From Roseateles sp. DAIF2 (lineage in GTDB: Bacteria > Pseudomonadota > Gammaproteobacteria > Burkholderiales > Burkholderiaceae_C): a DNA stretch of 64,000 nucleotides. Under the pieces are notes generated by a model that saw only the letters and a list, made by a program, of their open reading frames with translations, was not told the origin of the DNA and ran no database searches. How positions within the stretch are numbered: position 1 is the first letter of the stretch; each line of letters begins with the position of its first letter. The stretch covers positions 4,464,001-4,528,000 of the forward strand of contig NZ_CP049919.1 in the NCBI RefSeq assembly GCF_015624425.1, written 5' to 3'. Positions 23,588 through 34,790 of this stretch are shown here, piece after piece. Position numbers and translations under genes: made by a program.

Positions 23588-24649
23588 ATGACCATCCTCG
23601 TCACCGGCGGCGCCGGTTTCATCGGCAGCAACTTCGTGCTGGACTGGCTGGCCCAGTCCGACGAGAAGGTCGTCAATCTCGACGTCCTGACCTATGCCGG
23701 CAATCTGGAGAATCTGGCCGACCTGAAGGACGATGCGCGCCATCTGTTCGTGCAGGGCGACATCTGCGATCGCGCGCTGCTCGACCGCTTGCTGGCCGAG
23801 CATCGGCCGCGCGCGATCGTGCATTTCGCCGCCGAGAGCCATGTGGATCGCTCGATCAGCGGCCCGGGCGCCTTCATGCGCACCAATGTCGAAGGCACCT
23901 TCGCCCTGCTGGAGGCCGCGCGGGCCTACTGGGGCGCGCTGGAGGGGGAGGCCAAGACGGCCTTCCGCTTCCACCATGTCTCCACCGACGAGGTCTATGG
24001 CTCGCTGAAGCCCGAGGATCCGCCCTTTGCCGAGACCAACCCCTACGAGCCCAACAGCCCCTACTCGGCCAGCAAGGCCGCCAGCGACCATCTGGTGCGC
24101 GCCTGGCACCACACCTACGGCCTGCCGGTCGTCACGACCAACTGCTCGAACAACTACGGCCCCTATCACTTCCCCGAGAAGCTGATCCCGCTGATGATCG
24201 TCAACGCGCTGGCCGGCAAGCCGCTGCCGGTCTATGGCGATGGCCAGCAGATCCGCGACTGGCTCTATGTGAAGGACCATTGCAGCGGCATCCGCGCGGT
24301 GCTGGCCGGCGGCGCCCTGGGCGAGACCTACAACATCGGCGGCTGGAACGAGCAGGCCAATATCGATATCGTCAAGACGGTCTGCGCGCTGCTGGACGAG
24401 CTGCGCCCCGACCCAGCCGGCTCCTATGCCCGCCTGATCACCTATGTGAAGGACCGCCCCGGTCATGACCGCCGCTACGCGATCGACGCCCGCAAGATCG
24501 AGCGCGAGCTGGGCTGGCGCCCGGCCGAGACCTTCGAGACCGGCATCCGCAAGACGGTGCAGTGGTATCTGGACCATCCGGAATGGGTGGCCCGCGTGCA
24601 GAGCGGCGCCTACCGCGACTGGGTCTCCAAGCAATACGGTGGCGCATGA
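23588..24649 (+). CDS. rfbB: dTDP-glucose 4,6-dehydratase
   Basis: Second step of dTDP-L-rhamnose synthesis, 353 residues. NAD-binding [11 protein letters not shown] lies at residues 6-16, the catalytic Thr-Asp-Glu in STDEVYGSL, the YSASK motif (YxxxK), and [14 protein letters not shown] in the C-terminal domain. AAAGGA stands 3-4 bases before ATG 23588. The order rfbB-rfbD-rfbA-rfbC is complete and overlapping, so all four dTDP-rhamnose enzymes are co-translated. Confidence 0.97.
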   Translation: MTILVTGGAGFIGSNFVLDWLAQSDEKVVNLDVLTYAGNLENLADLKDDARHLFVQGDICDRALLDRLLAEHRPRAIVHFAAESHVDRSISGPGAFMRTNVEGTFALLEAARAYWGALEGEAKTAFRFHHVSTDEVYGSLKPEDPPFAETNPYEPNSPYSASKAASDHLVRAWHHTYGLPVVTTNCSNNYGPYHFPEKLIPLMIVNALAGKPLPVYGDGQQIRDWLYVKDHCSGIRAVLAGGALGETYNIGGWNEQANIDIVKTVCALLDELRPDPAGSYARLITYVKDRPGHDRRYAIDARKIERELGWRPAETFETGIRKTVQWYLDHPEWVARVQSGAYRDWVSKQYGGA

Positions 24650-25536
24650 CGGCCAAGAAGATCCTGCTGCTGGGCAAGAACGGCCAGCTTGGCTGGGAGC
24701 TGCAGCGCGCGCTGGCGCCGCTGGGCGAGCTGATCGCGCTGGACCGCCATGAGGGCGGCGATCTGGGCGATGCCGACCGGCTCTGGGCTACGCTGAAGCA
24801 GCAGCGCCCCGACGTGATCGTCAACGCCGCGGCCTATACCGCGGTCGACAAGGCCGAGAGCGAGCCCGAACTGGCGCAGCGCATCAACGCCCAAGGCCCC
24901 GGCGTGCTGGCCGAGTACGCAGCGGGCCAGAATGCGCTGCTGCTGCATTACAGCAGCGACTATGTGTTCGACGGCAGCGGCGAGGCGCCGCGCGGCGAAG
25001 ACGCGCCGACCGGCCCCTTGAGCGTCTATGGCCAAAGCAAGCTGGACGGCGAGCTGGCCATCCGGGCCAGTGGCTGCGCCCACCTGATCCTGCGCACCAG
25101 CTGGGTCTATGCCGCGCGCGGGGGCAATTTCGCCAAGACCATGCTGCGCCTGGCGAGCGAACGCGAGCAGCTGAAGGTGATCGCCGACCAGATCGGCGCG
25201 CCCACCGGTGCCGACCTGCTGGCCGACCTCAGCGCCCATCTGCTGCGCGCGACCCTGGCCCGCCCGGAGCTGTCCGGCACCTACCATGCGGTGGCCGGCG
25301 GCGAGACCAGCTGGCATGCCTATGCCCGCCATGTGATCGAGTTCGCGCGCGCCCGCGGCACGCCGATCAAGGTGGCCCCCGAACAGATCCTGGCCATCCC
25401 GACCAGCGACTACGCCACCCCGGCGCAGCGCCCCTTGAATTCGCGCCTGTCGACGGCCAAGCTGAAAAAGGCCTTCGGCCTCACCCTGCCGCATTGGCAG
25501 CAGGGCGTCGAGCGCATGTTGACGGAGATCCTTTGA
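24646..25536 (+). CDS. rfbD: dTDP-4-dehydrorhamnose reductase
   Basis: Final step of dTDP-L-rhamnose synthesis, 296 residues. The N-terminal [13 protein letters not shown] motif binds [26 protein letters not shown] and YGQSKLDGE (YxxxK) are the standard RmlD signatures. ATG 24646 overlaps the rfbB stop (ATGA). The C-terminal [12 protein letters not shown] segment is also characteristic. Confidence 0.96.
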   Translation: MTAKKILLLGKNGQLGWELQRALAPLGELIALDRHEGGDLGDADRLWATLKQQRPDVIVNAAAYTAVDKAESEPELAQRINAQGPGVLAEYAAGQNALLLHYSSDYVFDGSGEAPRGEDAPTGPLSVYGQSKLDGELAIRASGCAHLILRTSWVYAARGGNFAKTMLRLASEREQLKVIADQIGAPTGADLLADLSAHLLRATLARPELSGTYHAVAGGETSWHAYARHVIEFARARGTPIKVAPEQILAIPTSDYATPAQRPLNSRLSTAKLKKAFGLTLPHWQQGVERMLTEIL

Positions 25537-26432
25537 TGAACACCCCCCAGAAGAACCGCAAGGGCATCATCCTCGCCGGCGGCTCCGGCACGCGCCTGCA
25601 TCCCGCCACCCTGGCGATGAGCAAGCAGCTGCTGCCGGTCTACGACAAGCCGATGGTCTACTACCCGCTGTCCACCCTGATGCTGGCCGGCATGCGCGAA
25701 ATCCTGTTGATCAGCACGCCGCAGGACACGCCGCGCTTCGAGAGCCTGTTGGGCGACGGCAGCCGCTGGGGCCTGAACATCAGCTATTGCGTGCAGCCCA
25801 GCCCGGACGGCCTGGCCCAGGCCTTCATCCTCGGCAAGGACTTCATCGGCGGCGCCCCGAGCGCCCTGGTGCTGGGCGACAACATCTTCTACGGCCACGA
25901 CTTCCAAGGCCTGCTGAACAGCGCCACACAGCGCGACAGCGGCGCCAGCGTGTTCGCCTACCATGTGCACGATCCCGAGCGCTATGGCGTGGTGGAGTTC
26001 GACCGCCAGCAGCAGGCGCTGTCGATCGAGGAAAAGCCCAAGGCGCCGAAGAGCAATTACGCGGTGACCGGCCTGTACTTCTACGACGAGCAGGTCTGCG
26101 ACATCGCCGCCGCCATCAAGCCCAGCGCGCGCGGCGAGCTGGAGATCACCGATGTCAATGCTCAGTACCTGCGCCAGGGCCAGCTCAGCGTGGAGATCAT
26201 GGGCCGCGGCTATGCCTGGCTCGACACCGGCACCCATGACAGCCTGCTGGAGGCCGGCCAGTTCATCGCCACGCTGGAAAAGCGCCAGGGCCTGAAGGTC
26301 GCCTGCCCCGAGGAGATCGCCTTCCGCGCGGGCTGGATCGACGCCGCCCAGCTGGAGCGCCTGGCCCAGCCGATGCTGAAGAACGGCTACGGCCAGTACC
26401 TGATGAAGCTGCTCGGCGAGAAGGCCTTCTGA
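25536..26432 (+). CDS. rfbA: Glucose-1-phosphate thymidylyltransferase
   Basis: First step of dTDP-L-rhamnose synthesis, 298 residues; condenses dTTP with glucose-1-phosphate. [15 protein letters not shown] is the nucleotide-binding loop, followed by [26 protein letters not shown] and the EEKPKAPKS lysine motif. It starts by TGATG overlap with rfbD and ends by TGATG overlap with rfbC. Confidence 0.97.
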   Translation: MNTPQKNRKGIILAGGSGTRLHPATLAMSKQLLPVYDKPMVYYPLSTLMLAGMREILLISTPQDTPRFESLLGDGSRWGLNISYCVQPSPDGLAQAFILGKDFIGGAPSALVLGDNIFYGHDFQGLLNSATQRDSGASVFAYHVHDPERYGVVEFDRQQQALSIEEKPKAPKSNYAVTGLYFYDEQVCDIAAAIKPSARGELEITDVNAQYLRQGQLSVEIMGRGYAWLDTGTHDSLLEAGQFIATLEKRQGLKVACPEEIAFRAGWIDAAQLERLAQPMLKNGYGQYLMKLLGEKAF

Positions 26433-26986
26433 TGGCGCTCAAGATCACCCCCACCGCCCTGCCCGAGGTCCTGATCGTCGAACCGCGCGTGTTCGGCGAC
26501 GCGCGCGGTTTCTTCACCGAGAGCTGGAACGCTCAGGCCTTCAACGAGGCCACCGGCAACCGCCTGCCCTTCGTGCAGGACAACCATTCGCGCTCCGGCC
26601 GCGGTGTGCTGCGCGGCCTGCATTTCCAGCTGCCGCCCCATGCCCAGGGCAAGCTGGTGCGCTGCGTCGCCGGCGCGGTGTTCGACGTCGCGGTGGACCT
26701 GCGCAAGGACAGCCACAACTTCGGCCGCTGGGCCGGCGTCGAGCTGAGCGCCGACAACCATCGCCAGCTCTGGATCCCGCCGGGCTTCGCCCATGGTTTC
26801 CTGGTGCTCAGCGACAGCGCAGACTTCCTCTACAAGACCACCGACTACTACGCCCCGCAGGCCGAGGGTTCGGTGCGCTGGAACGATCCGGCCATCGGCA
26901 TCGTGTGGCCCGACACCGGCGTCACGCCGCTGCTGGCGGACAAGGATGCGAACGCACCGCTGCTCGCCGAGGCCAAGCATTTCTAG
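26432..26986 (+). CDS. rfbC: dTDP-4-dehydrorhamnose 3,5-epimerase
   Basis: Third step of dTDP-L-rhamnose synthesis, 184 residues with a cupin fold. EPRVFGDARGFFTESW, the catalytic His in RGLHFQLPPHAQ, the IPPGFAHGFLVLS strand and the Tyr of YKTTDYY are all present. It closes the overlapping rfbBDAC set; a 52-base gap with a hairpin follows before gmd. Confidence 0.97.
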   Translation: MALKITPTALPEVLIVEPRVFGDARGFFTESWNAQAFNEATGNRLPFVQDNHSRSGRGVLRGLHFQLPPHAQGKLVRCVAGAVFDVAVDLRKDSHNFGRWAGVELSADNHRQLWIPPGFAHGFLVLSDSADFLYKTTDYYAPQAEGSVRWNDPAIGIVWPDTGVTPLLADKDANAPLLAEAKHF

Positions 26987-26996
26987 GGTCTAAGAT

Positions 26997-27026
26997 CGCG
27001 GCTTCACCGATCCTCAACAAGCCGCG
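26997..27026 (+). other. Hairpin between rfbC and gmd
   Basis: CGCGGCTT (26997-27004) pairs perfectly with AAGCCGCG (27019-27026) across a 14-base loop. There is no U-run after it, and the gmd ATG at 27039 follows with no obvious Shine-Dalgarno sequence. It could modulate read-through or translation between the rhamnose and fucose genes. Confidence 0.35.
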
Positions 27027-27038
27027 AGCCTTCTCCCC

Positions 27039-28154
27039 ATGAGCAAAGTAGCCCTGATCACCGGCGTCACCGGACAGGATGGCGCCTACCTGTCCGAGCT
27101 GCTGCTCAACAAGGGCTACGAGGTGCATGGCATCAAGCGCCGCTCCTCGCTGTTCAATACCGATCGCGTCGACCACCTGTACCAGGACCCGCATGTCGAC
27201 AACCAGCGCTTCAAGCTGCACTACGGCGATCTGACCGACAGCACCAACCTGATCCGCATCATCCAGCAGGTGCAGCCGGACGAGATCTACAACCTCGCTG
27301 CGATGAGCCATGTGGCGGTCAGCTTCGAGACGCCCGAGTACACCGCCAATGCCGACGGCATCGGCACCCTGCGCCTGCTGGAGGCGATCCGCATCCTGGG
27401 CCTGGAGAAGAAGACCCGCTTCTATCAGGCCTCGACCTCCGAGCTCTACGGCCTGGTGCAGGAAACGCCGCAGAAGGAGACCACGCCCTTCTACCCGCGC
27501 AGCCCCTATGCGGTGGCCAAGATGTACGCCTACTGGATCACGGTGAACTACCGCGAGGCCTATGGCATGTATGCCTGCAACGGCATCCTGTTCAACCATG
27601 AAAGTCCGATCCGCGGCGAGACCTTCGTCACCCGCAAGATCACCCGCGCCATCGCCCGCATCGCGCTGGGTCTGCAGGACTGCCTGTATCTGGGCAATAT
27701 GAGCGCGCTGCGCGACTGGGGCCACGCCAAGGACTATGTCGAGATGCAGTGGCTGATGCTGCAGCAGGACAAGCCCGAGGACTTCGTCATTGCCACCGGC
27801 GTGCAGTACAGCGTGCGCCAGTTCGTCGAGTTCGCGGCCAAGGAGCTGGGCGTCACGCTGGAATTCAGCGGCGAGGGCGCGGACGAGGTCGGCATGGTGG
27901 CTGCCGTCGAGGGCAAGCTCGCCAAGTGCAAGAAGGGCGATGTGATCGTGCGCGTCGACCCGCGCTACTACCGCCCCACCGAGGTGGAGACCCTGCTCGG
28001 CGATCCGAGCAAGGCCAAGGCCAAGCTGGGCTGGTGGCCCAAGATCACCCTGCCGGAGCTGGTGAAGGAGATGGTCGAGGCCGATTACACCGCGGCGCGG
28101 CGCGACAGCCTGGTCAAGATCGCCGGCTTCCAGGCCTACGACTACAACGAGTGA
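27039..28154 (+). CDS. gmd: GDP-mannose 4,6-dehydratase
   Basis: First committed step from GDP-mannose toward GDP-L-fucose (or GDP-rhamnose/perosamine), 371 residues. [16 protein letters not shown] binds the dinucleotide, [11 protein letters not shown] and STSELYG supply the catalytic Thr/Ser and Glu, and [10 protein letters not shown] holds the Tyr-Lys pair. [17 protein letters not shown] is diagnostic for Gmd. The downstream GDP-L-fucose synthase fixes the likely product as GDP-L-fucose. Confidence 0.97.
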   Translation: MSKVALITGVTGQDGAYLSELLLNKGYEVHGIKRRSSLFNTDRVDHLYQDPHVDNQRFKLHYGDLTDSTNLIRIIQQVQPDEIYNLAAMSHVAVSFETPEYTANADGIGTLRLLEAIRILGLEKKTRFYQASTSELYGLVQETPQKETTPFYPRSPYAVAKMYAYWITVNYREAYGMYACNGILFNHESPIRGETFVTRKITRAIARIALGLQDCLYLGNMSALRDWGHAKDYVEMQWLMLQQDKPEDFVIATGVQYSVRQFVEFAAKELGVTLEFSGEGADEVGMVAAVEGKLAKCKKGDVIVRVDPRYYRPTEVETLLGDPSKAKAKLGWWPKITLPELVKEMVEADYTAARRDSLVKIAGFQAYDYNE

Positions 28155-28171
28155 GCACCACCGATCAGGCC

Positions 28172-29155
28172 ATGCGCAGCGATGCCCGCATCTACATCGC
28201 CGGCCATCGCGGCCTGGTGGGCTCGGCCATCCTGCGGCGTCTGCGCGCCGCGGGCTTCAGCCATCTCATCACGCGCACCCACGCCGAGCTGGACCTGACG
28301 GACGCGGCCGCCACGCACGCCTTCTTCGAGGCGGAGAAGCCCGAATACGTGTTCCTGGCGGCCGCCAAGGTGGGCGGCATCGTCGCCAACAACCGCTACC
28401 CGGCCGAGTTCATCCGCGACAACCTGGCGATCCAGACCAACGTGATCCATGCCGCCCACCTGAGCGGCGTGCGGCGCCTGCTGTTCCTGGGCTCAAGCTG
28501 CATCTACCCGAAGCTGGCACCGCAGCCGATGCGCGAGGACTGCCTGCTGACCGGCCCGCTGGAGCCGACCAACAGGCCTTATGCGCTGGCCAAGATCGCA
28601 GGCATCGAGATGTGCTGGAGCTACAACCGCCAGTACGGCACACGCTTCCTGGCGGCCATGCCCACCAACCTCTACGGCCCGGGCGACAACTACCACCCCG
28701 AGAACAGCCATGTGATTCCGGCGCTGCTGCGCAAGTTCCACGAGGCCAAGCGCGACGGGTGCGATCAGGTCGTCGTCTGGGGCAGCGGCACGCCGCGCCG
28801 CGAGTTCCTCTATAGCGATGACATGGCCGATGCCTGCGTCTTCCTGATGCGGCTCGACGAGATGCGCTATGGCGCCCTGCTGGGCAGCGACGAGAGCATC
28901 AGCGGCCGCTTCGAGCCGCCGCTGATCAACGTCGGTGTTGGCGAGGATGTGACCATTGCCGAGCTGGCCGAATATGTGCGCACGGTGACCGGCTTCCAGG
29001 GCCGCATCGACTACGACCGCAGCAAGCCCGACGGCACGCCGCGCAAGCTGATGGACGTCAGCCGCCTAGCCCAGGCCGGCTGGCGCGCCAGCACCCCGCT
29101 GGATGCGGGCCTGCGCCAGGCCTATGCCGAGTTCCTGGCCTCGGGCCAGGCCTGA
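28172..29155 (+). CDS. fcl: GDP-L-fucose synthase
   Basis: NADPH-dependent epimerase/reductase of 327 residues producing GDP-L-fucose. [16 protein letters not shown] is the family N-terminus; [15 protein letters not shown] and [13 protein letters not shown] contain the catalytic Ser and Tyr-Lys. ATG 28172 ([11 protein letters not shown]) matches typical family starts. A GTG at 28151 overlapping the gmd stop would add seven residues and cannot be excluded. It ends the left (+) sugar block and converges with ugd after only 16 bases. Confidence 0.95.
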   Translation: MRSDARIYIAGHRGLVGSAILRRLRAAGFSHLITRTHAELDLTDAAATHAFFEAEKPEYVFLAAAKVGGIVANNRYPAEFIRDNLAIQTNVIHAAHLSGVRRLLFLGSSCIYPKLAPQPMREDCLLTGPLEPTNRPYALAKIAGIEMCWSYNRQYGTRFLAAMPTNLYGPGDNYHPENSHVIPALLRKFHEAKRDGCDQVVVWGSGTPRREFLYSDDMADACVFLMRLDEMRYGALLGSDESISGRFEPPLINVGVGEDVTIAELAEYVRTVTGFQGRIDYDRSKPDGTPRKLMDVSRLAQAGWRASTPLDAGLRQAYAEFLASGQA

Positions 29156-29171
29156 CGATTACCGCGACGAC

Positions 29172-30515
<1,344 letters not shown>

Positions 30516-30567
30516 GATGACGGCTTCTTTGTTCTGTTGTCAGAGGACGGAAGCCACCATTGTGCGT

Positions 30568-31575
30568 TCACTTTTTGAAGTAATCGCGATACCAGGCCAC
30601 GAAGCGGCGGATGCCCTCCTCCACCGGCATCGCGGGGCGGAAGTCGGTCCAGGCGGCCAGTTCCTCGACATCGGCATGCGTCGCCGGCACATCGCCGTCC
30701 TGCAGCGGCATGAAGTTCTTCTGCGCCTGCTGGCCGACCGCCTTCTCGATCGCCTCGATGAAGGCCATCAGCGGCGTCGGGCTGTGGTTGCCGATGTTGA
30801 ACACGCGGTAGGGCGCGCTGGAGCGGGCCGGATCGGCCTTGATCGGGTCATAGGCCGGATCCGCGGTCGCGATCCTGTCCAGGGTGCGCACCACGCCCTC
30901 GGCGATGTCGTCGATATAGGTGAAGTCGCGGATCATCTTGCCGTGGTTGAACACGTTGATGGGCCGGCCTTCCAGGATCGCCTTGGTGAACAGGAACAGC
31001 GCCATGTCAGGCCGGCCCCAGGGGCCGTAGACCGTGAAGAAGCGCAGGCCCGTGGTCGGCAGGCCGAACAGATGGCTGTAGGTATGGGCCATCAGCTCGT
31101 TGGCCTTCTTGGTGGCGGCATACAGGCTGACCGGATGGTCCACGCTGTGATGCTCGCTGAAGGGCATCAGCGTGTTGCCGCCGTAGACGCTGGAGCTGGA
31201 CGCGTAGACCAGATGCTCGACGCCGCTGTGGCGGCAGCCCTCCAGGATGTTGGTGAAGCCCGCCACATTGCTCTCGATATAGGCATGCGGGTTCTCCAGC
31301 GAGTAACGCACGCCCGCCTGCGCGGCCAGGTGCACGACGCGGTCGAACTGGTGCGTCTTGAACAGCTCCGCCATGCCGGCGCGATCGGCCACATCCAGCT
31401 TGATGAACTCGAAGCCCGGCTTGCCGTTGAGCCGCACCAGGCGGTCATGCTTGAGCTGCGGGTCGTAGTAATCGTTCAGGTTGTCCAGGCCCAGCACCTG
31501 GTCGCCCCGGGCCAGCAGGATCTGGCTGACATGCATACCGATAAAGCCGGCGGCGCCGGTGACGAGTACCTTCAC
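30568..31575 (-). CDS. UDP-glucuronate 4-epimerase (NAD-dependent epimerase/dehydratase)
   Basis: Extended SDR of 335 residues. [16 protein letters not shown] is the NAD site, followed by NDYYDPQLK, the [13 protein letters not shown] loop typical of UDP-glucuronate 4-epimerases, SSSSVYGG and YAATKKANE (YxxxK). The start is GTG 31575, supported by GGGAG about 7 bases upstream; the family begins exactly at [12 protein letters not shown]. It is predicted to convert UDP-glucuronate from Ugd to UDP-galacturonate. A less likely alternative is another 4-epimerase specificity. It is divergent from wecB. Confidence 0.88.
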   Translation of the reverse strand: MKVLVTGAAGFIGMHVSQILLARGDQVLGLDNLNDYYDPQLKHDRLVRLNGKPGFEFIKLDVADRAGMAELFKTHQFDRVVHLAAQAGVRYSLENPHAYIESNVAGFTNILEGCRHSGVEHLVYASSSSVYGGNTLMPFSEHHSVDHPVSLYAATKKANELMAHTYSHLFGLPTTGLRFFTVYGPWGRPDMALFLFTKAILEGRPINVFNHGKMIRDFTYIDDIAEGVVRTLDRIATADPAYDPIKADPARSSAPYRVFNIGNHSPTPLMAFIEAIEKAVGQQAQKNFMPLQDGDVPATHADVEELAAWTDFRPAMPVEEGIRRFVAWYRDYFKK

Positions 31576-31799
31576 GAGATCTCCCAGTTCCGAAACGGGC
31601 CGCGGAGCGAACGGAGGTCGCACCCGCGCGATAGCGCCATATTCTCGCCCAGCCCGGGGCCGAGCCCCAGCCCGCCCCCCGAGTTCAGGGACAGGCGTTG
31701 CGCGGCCGCCCGAACTCGGCCTCGCGGACGCGACCCCACACCTAGAATGATCCGACGCCTGCCCATGCAGGCCGCATTCACAGCTGCCTGCCAACACTC

Positions 31800-32903
31800 A
31801 TGACCAAGCCCTGCATCCATCTCATCGCCGGCGCGCGGCCGAACTTCATGAAGATCGCGCCGATCGTGCGCGCGCTGCAGGCCGATCGCCGCTTGGCCTG
31901 GAAGATCGTGCATACCGGCCAGCATTACGACCGCGACATGAACGAGGTGTTCTTCGAGGAGCTGGGCATCCCCGCGCCGGACGTGCGCCTGGGCTGCGGC
32001 GGCGGCAGCCATGCCGAGCAGACCGGCAAGATCATGCAGGCCTACGAGCAGCTCTGCGCCGCCGAGAAGCCGGCCGCTTGCCTGGTCGTGGGCGATGTCA
32101 ACTCGACCCTGGCCTGCTCCATCGTCGCCAAGAAGGCCGGCATCCCGGTCGCGCATGTCGAGGCCGGCCTGCGCAGCGGCGATATGAGCATGCCCGAGGA
32201 GATCAACCGTCTGGTGACCGACTCGATCTCCGACTGGTTCTTCGTCACCGAGCCCAGTGGCCTGGAACACCTGCGCCGCGAGGGCAAGCCGGAGGCGGCC
32301 ATCTTCGACGTCGGCCATGTGATGGTGGACAACGTGCTCTATCAGGCCGAGAAGCTGGAGCGCATGGACACTTCGGGCCTGGAAACCGATGCCTTCAAGC
32401 GCGCGCACGCCCGCTACTGCGTCGTCACCTTGCACCGCCCCAGCAATGTGGACAGCACCGAGTCACTGCAGCGCGTGGCCGAGGTGCTGCGCGCCGTCGC
32501 GGCCGAGTTGCCCATCGTCTTCCCGGTGCATCCGCGCACCCGTGCCAACATCGAGAAGCATGGCATCGACCTCGGCCCCAACATCACGCTCCTGGGACCG
32601 CAGGCCTACATGTCCTTCCTGCATCTGTGGAAGGACGCGGTTCTGGTGCTGACCGACAGCGGCGGCCTGCAGGAGGAGACCACGGCCCTGGGCGTCCCTT
32701 GCGTGACGATGCGCGAGAACACCGAGCGCCCGATCACGGTGGACGAAGGCAGCAACGTGCTGGCCGGCACCCAGCCCGCCAACGTGATCGCTGCGGCGTA
32801 TGCCGTGCTGCGTGGGGAGGGTAAGCGCGGCCGCCGGCCTGTCCTATGGGACGGCCAAGCCGCGCAGCGCATAGTGGCGCTGCTGGCGCAGAAGCTGGCG
32901 TGA
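31800..32903 (+). CDS. wecB: UDP-N-acetylglucosamine 2-epimerase (non-hydrolysing)
   Basis: Converts UDP-GlcNAc to UDP-ManNAc, 367 residues. IAGARPNFMKIAPI is the family N-terminus; HTGQHYD, VVGDVNST, HVEAGLRS, VVTLHRPSNVD and TDSGGLQEE are the conserved active-site segments. The usual partner, UDP-ManNAc dehydrogenase (wecC), is absent, so either ManNAc itself is used, the partner lies elsewhere, or the nearby Ugd family member supplies it. It is divergent from the epimerase gene across 224 bases and followed by a hairpin. Confidence 0.95.
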   Translation: MTKPCIHLIAGARPNFMKIAPIVRALQADRRLAWKIVHTGQHYDRDMNEVFFEELGIPAPDVRLGCGGGSHAEQTGKIMQAYEQLCAAEKPAACLVVGDVNSTLACSIVAKKAGIPVAHVEAGLRSGDMSMPEEINRLVTDSISDWFFVTEPSGLEHLRREGKPEAAIFDVGHVMVDNVLYQAEKLERMDTSGLETDAFKRAHARYCVVTLHRPSNVDSTESLQRVAEVLRAVAAELPIVFPVHPRTRANIEKHGIDLGPNITLLGPQAYMSFLHLWKDAVLVLTDSGGLQEETTALGVPCVTMRENTERPITVDEGSNVLAGTQPANVIAAAYAVLRGEGKRGRRPVLWDGQAAQRIVALLAQKLA

Positions 32904-32950
32904 ACCTGAGCCTCGGCGTGCATCTGCATATCTCCACATAGCGCGCGCCG

Positions 32951-32973
32951 CCCTTCGCTTCCAATGCGAAGGG
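32951..32973 (+). terminator. Hairpin after wecB
   Basis: CCCTTCGC (32951-32958) and GCGAAGGG (32966-32973) form a perfect 8-base stem with loop TTCCAAT, 48 bases after the wecB stop. The following ATTTGG is not a proper U-run, so termination is likely only partial or Rho-assisted. Confidence 0.45.
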
Positions 32974-33054
32974 ATTTGGAGGCAATGCGGCCTACTCCCT
33001 GCCTTGCGCAGGGTTACGGCAGACGCTCGTGTCGCGCGGGACTAGTTGGCAACC

Positions 33055-33122
33055 GTTGCAAAGCCTTACCCTTCGCCCCTCTGGAGCGAGACATCTGCAC
33101 ATTCAGTTAGAAGGCTTGCAAC
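33055..33122. promoter_or_regulatory. Inverted repeat upstream of the GH99-like lipoprotein gene
   Basis: GTTGCAAAGCCTT (33055-33067) and AAGGCTTGCAAC (33111-33122) are inverted copies with one unpaired base, separated by 43 bases and ending 61 bases before ATG 33184. Spaced inverted copies suggest a looped operator or a leader structure. The rest of the 280-base gap (32904-33183) shows only the wecB hairpin. Confidence 0.35.
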
Positions 33123-33183
33123 CCGAAGATTCCGTTACCTCGCAGCCACATGTAGTCCGGCTGTAGGACTGGAGTCTTATCCC

Positions 33184-34740
33184 ATGAAGCAGTACCCTCC
33201 GCTCACGATGCTCACACTCATGACGTTTCTTGGTGCATGCGCAATGTTCAGCGCGTGTGGAGGCGGTGGTGGCGATGATGCGGAACCAACCGCTCAGACT
33301 CAGATCGCTTCGAGCGAAGCAGTCAGCCCAGCCCCGGTCTTACCTACTGATCCACCCTTGCCGGAGACGGCTTCCGAGGACTTTCTGGCTGCTCGAGCCG
33401 CCGCCGAATCCATAAATGGAGCGACGGCGCCGATTGCGACCGAGGTAACGAGTGATGCGCCGATCTATGCTGCGCTGACTGCCAAAGTAGCGGCCACTCA
33501 GGAAACCTCGACGACCACGTCGCCGCAGAGTTGCACGATTGACCAAACCCGCTACTTCGCGGGCTCTTGTTGGGCCAACGTAAAGGACACCATCCCCAGC
33601 GGTTCCAACAGGACCTATAGCAACGCCCGACTTAATCACACCGGCTCGGTGAACGCCAATTGCATCGGCGGCAAAGTGAGCTGGAGCACGGGCCTGTGCA
33701 GATCCAACGCGGCAGGAGTGCAATCGCCAGCGGAGCCCTTGCCCACGCCAGACAGCTCCAGCTACAAAATCGGGACGTTCTACTTCCCGGGCTGGCGCGA
33801 TAACCAGCCAGGCGCGCCGGCCAAGCTTCCCTGGGAGCGCATCAAGGCCTATCCGGAGCGAGAGCCGATGCTGGGCTGGTACGACGACGGGAGCGTGGCC
33901 GTTGTCGAGCAGCAGCTCAAATGGATGCGTAGCTATGGCATCGACTATGTCGTGTTCGACTGGTACTGGAATGGCAAAGGTACCGAGCTGGGCCATTCGG
34001 TGGATGCCTACCTCAAGACCGAAACCAAACGCGACGTTCCGTTTGCCTTGCTGTGGGCCAATCACTCGGCCGTGCCGCGCACGAAGCTGGAGTTCACCTC
34101 CATGGTGGATTTCTGGATCAGCCAGTACTTCAACAAGCCGGAGTATCTGAAGATCGATGGGAAGCCGGTGATCTATCTCTTCAGCCACATCTACTTCGCC
34201 AATCAAGCGAGCAAGATGGGGCAGACCTTTACCGCCCTGCTGACAGAAGCAGAGGAGCGCGCCCGCCAAGCCGGCCACAAGGGCATCTACTTCGTAGCCG
34301 GGACGCATATCGATAGCAGCATCGTCAAGAAGGCCGCCGGCTCAGGCTACTCGGCCTTCTCCTCCTACAACTATCACGGCCGTGCCGACGATGTGTCGAT
34401 CAGCTTTGAAGAGTTGGACAATGCTTATCAGTATGTTTGGAACTGGGTCGTCGCCGAGTCCAGCATTCCCTACATCATCCCGATGAGCCAAGGCTGGGAC
34501 AAACGCCCTTGGGGCGGCAGCCCCAACCCGCTGCACGATCTCTCCGGAGGCGTCCAGACCGGGTTTGAACGCCATTTGACGGAAGCCCGCCGCCTGATGG
34601 ACGCCAATCCCAGTAAGACCATGAAGATGGGCGTGATCTGCTGCTGGAACGAGTTCGGTGAGGGTTCGATCCTGGAACCAACCAAGAAAGACGGCTTCGG
34701 TTACCTGGAGAAGGTCAAGAAGGTCTTCGGTGCCCCCTGA
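33184..34740 (+). CDS. Lipoprotein with GH99/WbsX-like domain
   Basis: Predicted lipoprotein of 518 residues. The signal peptide ends in a lipobox (MFSAC, Cys25) followed by five glycines and a long Pro/Ala/Thr-rich linker. Residues about 118-178 form a small module with four Cys (QSCTID, GSCWAN, NANCIG, TGLCRS). The catalytic-type domain starts near 195 with IGTFYFPGWRDNQPG and continues with MRSYGIDYVVFDWYW, FALLWANHS, VIYLFSHIYF and CCWNEFGEGS, the pattern of the GH99-like/WbsX family. GH99 enzymes are endo-mannosidases, whereas WbsX proteins are putative glycosyltransferases of surface polysaccharide loci. Export as a lipoprotein favours a hydrolase or polymer-modifying role. Base composition is lower in G+C than the left arm. 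A terminator follows. Confidence 0.82.
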   Translation: MKQYPPLTMLTLMTFLGACAMFSACGGGGGDDAEPTAQTQIASSEAVSPAPVLPTDPPLPETASEDFLAARAAAESINGATAPIATEVTSDAPIYAALTAKVAATQETSTTTSPQSCTIDQTRYFAGSCWANVKDTIPSGSNRTYSNARLNHTGSVNANCIGGKVSWSTGLCRSNAAGVQSPAEPLPTPDSSSYKIGTFYFPGWRDNQPGAPAKLPWERIKAYPEREPMLGWYDDGSVAVVEQQLKWMRSYGIDYVVFDWYWNGKGTELGHSVDAYLKTETKRDVPFALLWANHSAVPRTKLEFTSMVDFWISQYFNKPEYLKIDGKPVIYLFSHIYFANQASKMGQTFTALLTEAEERARQAGHKGIYFVAGTHIDSSIVKKAAGSGYSAFSSYNYHGRADDVSISFEELDNAYQYVWNWVVAESSIPYIIPMSQGWDKRPWGGSPNPLHDLSGGVQTGFERHLTEARRLMDANPSKTMKMGVICCWNEFGEGSILEPTKKDGFGYLEKVKKVFGAP

Positions 34741-34754
34741 GATCAACTTCTGCA

Positions 34755-34786
34755 GCAAAAGGCCCGCCCCAGCGCGGGCTTTTTGC
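34755..34786. terminator. Bidirectional intrinsic terminator between convergent genes
   Basis: GCAAAAGGCCCGC (34755-34767) pairs with GCGGGCTTTTTGC (34774-34786), with loop CCCAGC and one G-T pair. A T-run lies on either strand's 3' side, so it can end transcription of both the GH99-like gene (+) and the long minus-strand EPS operon (-). Confidence 0.88.
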
Positions 34787-34790
34787 TTTG

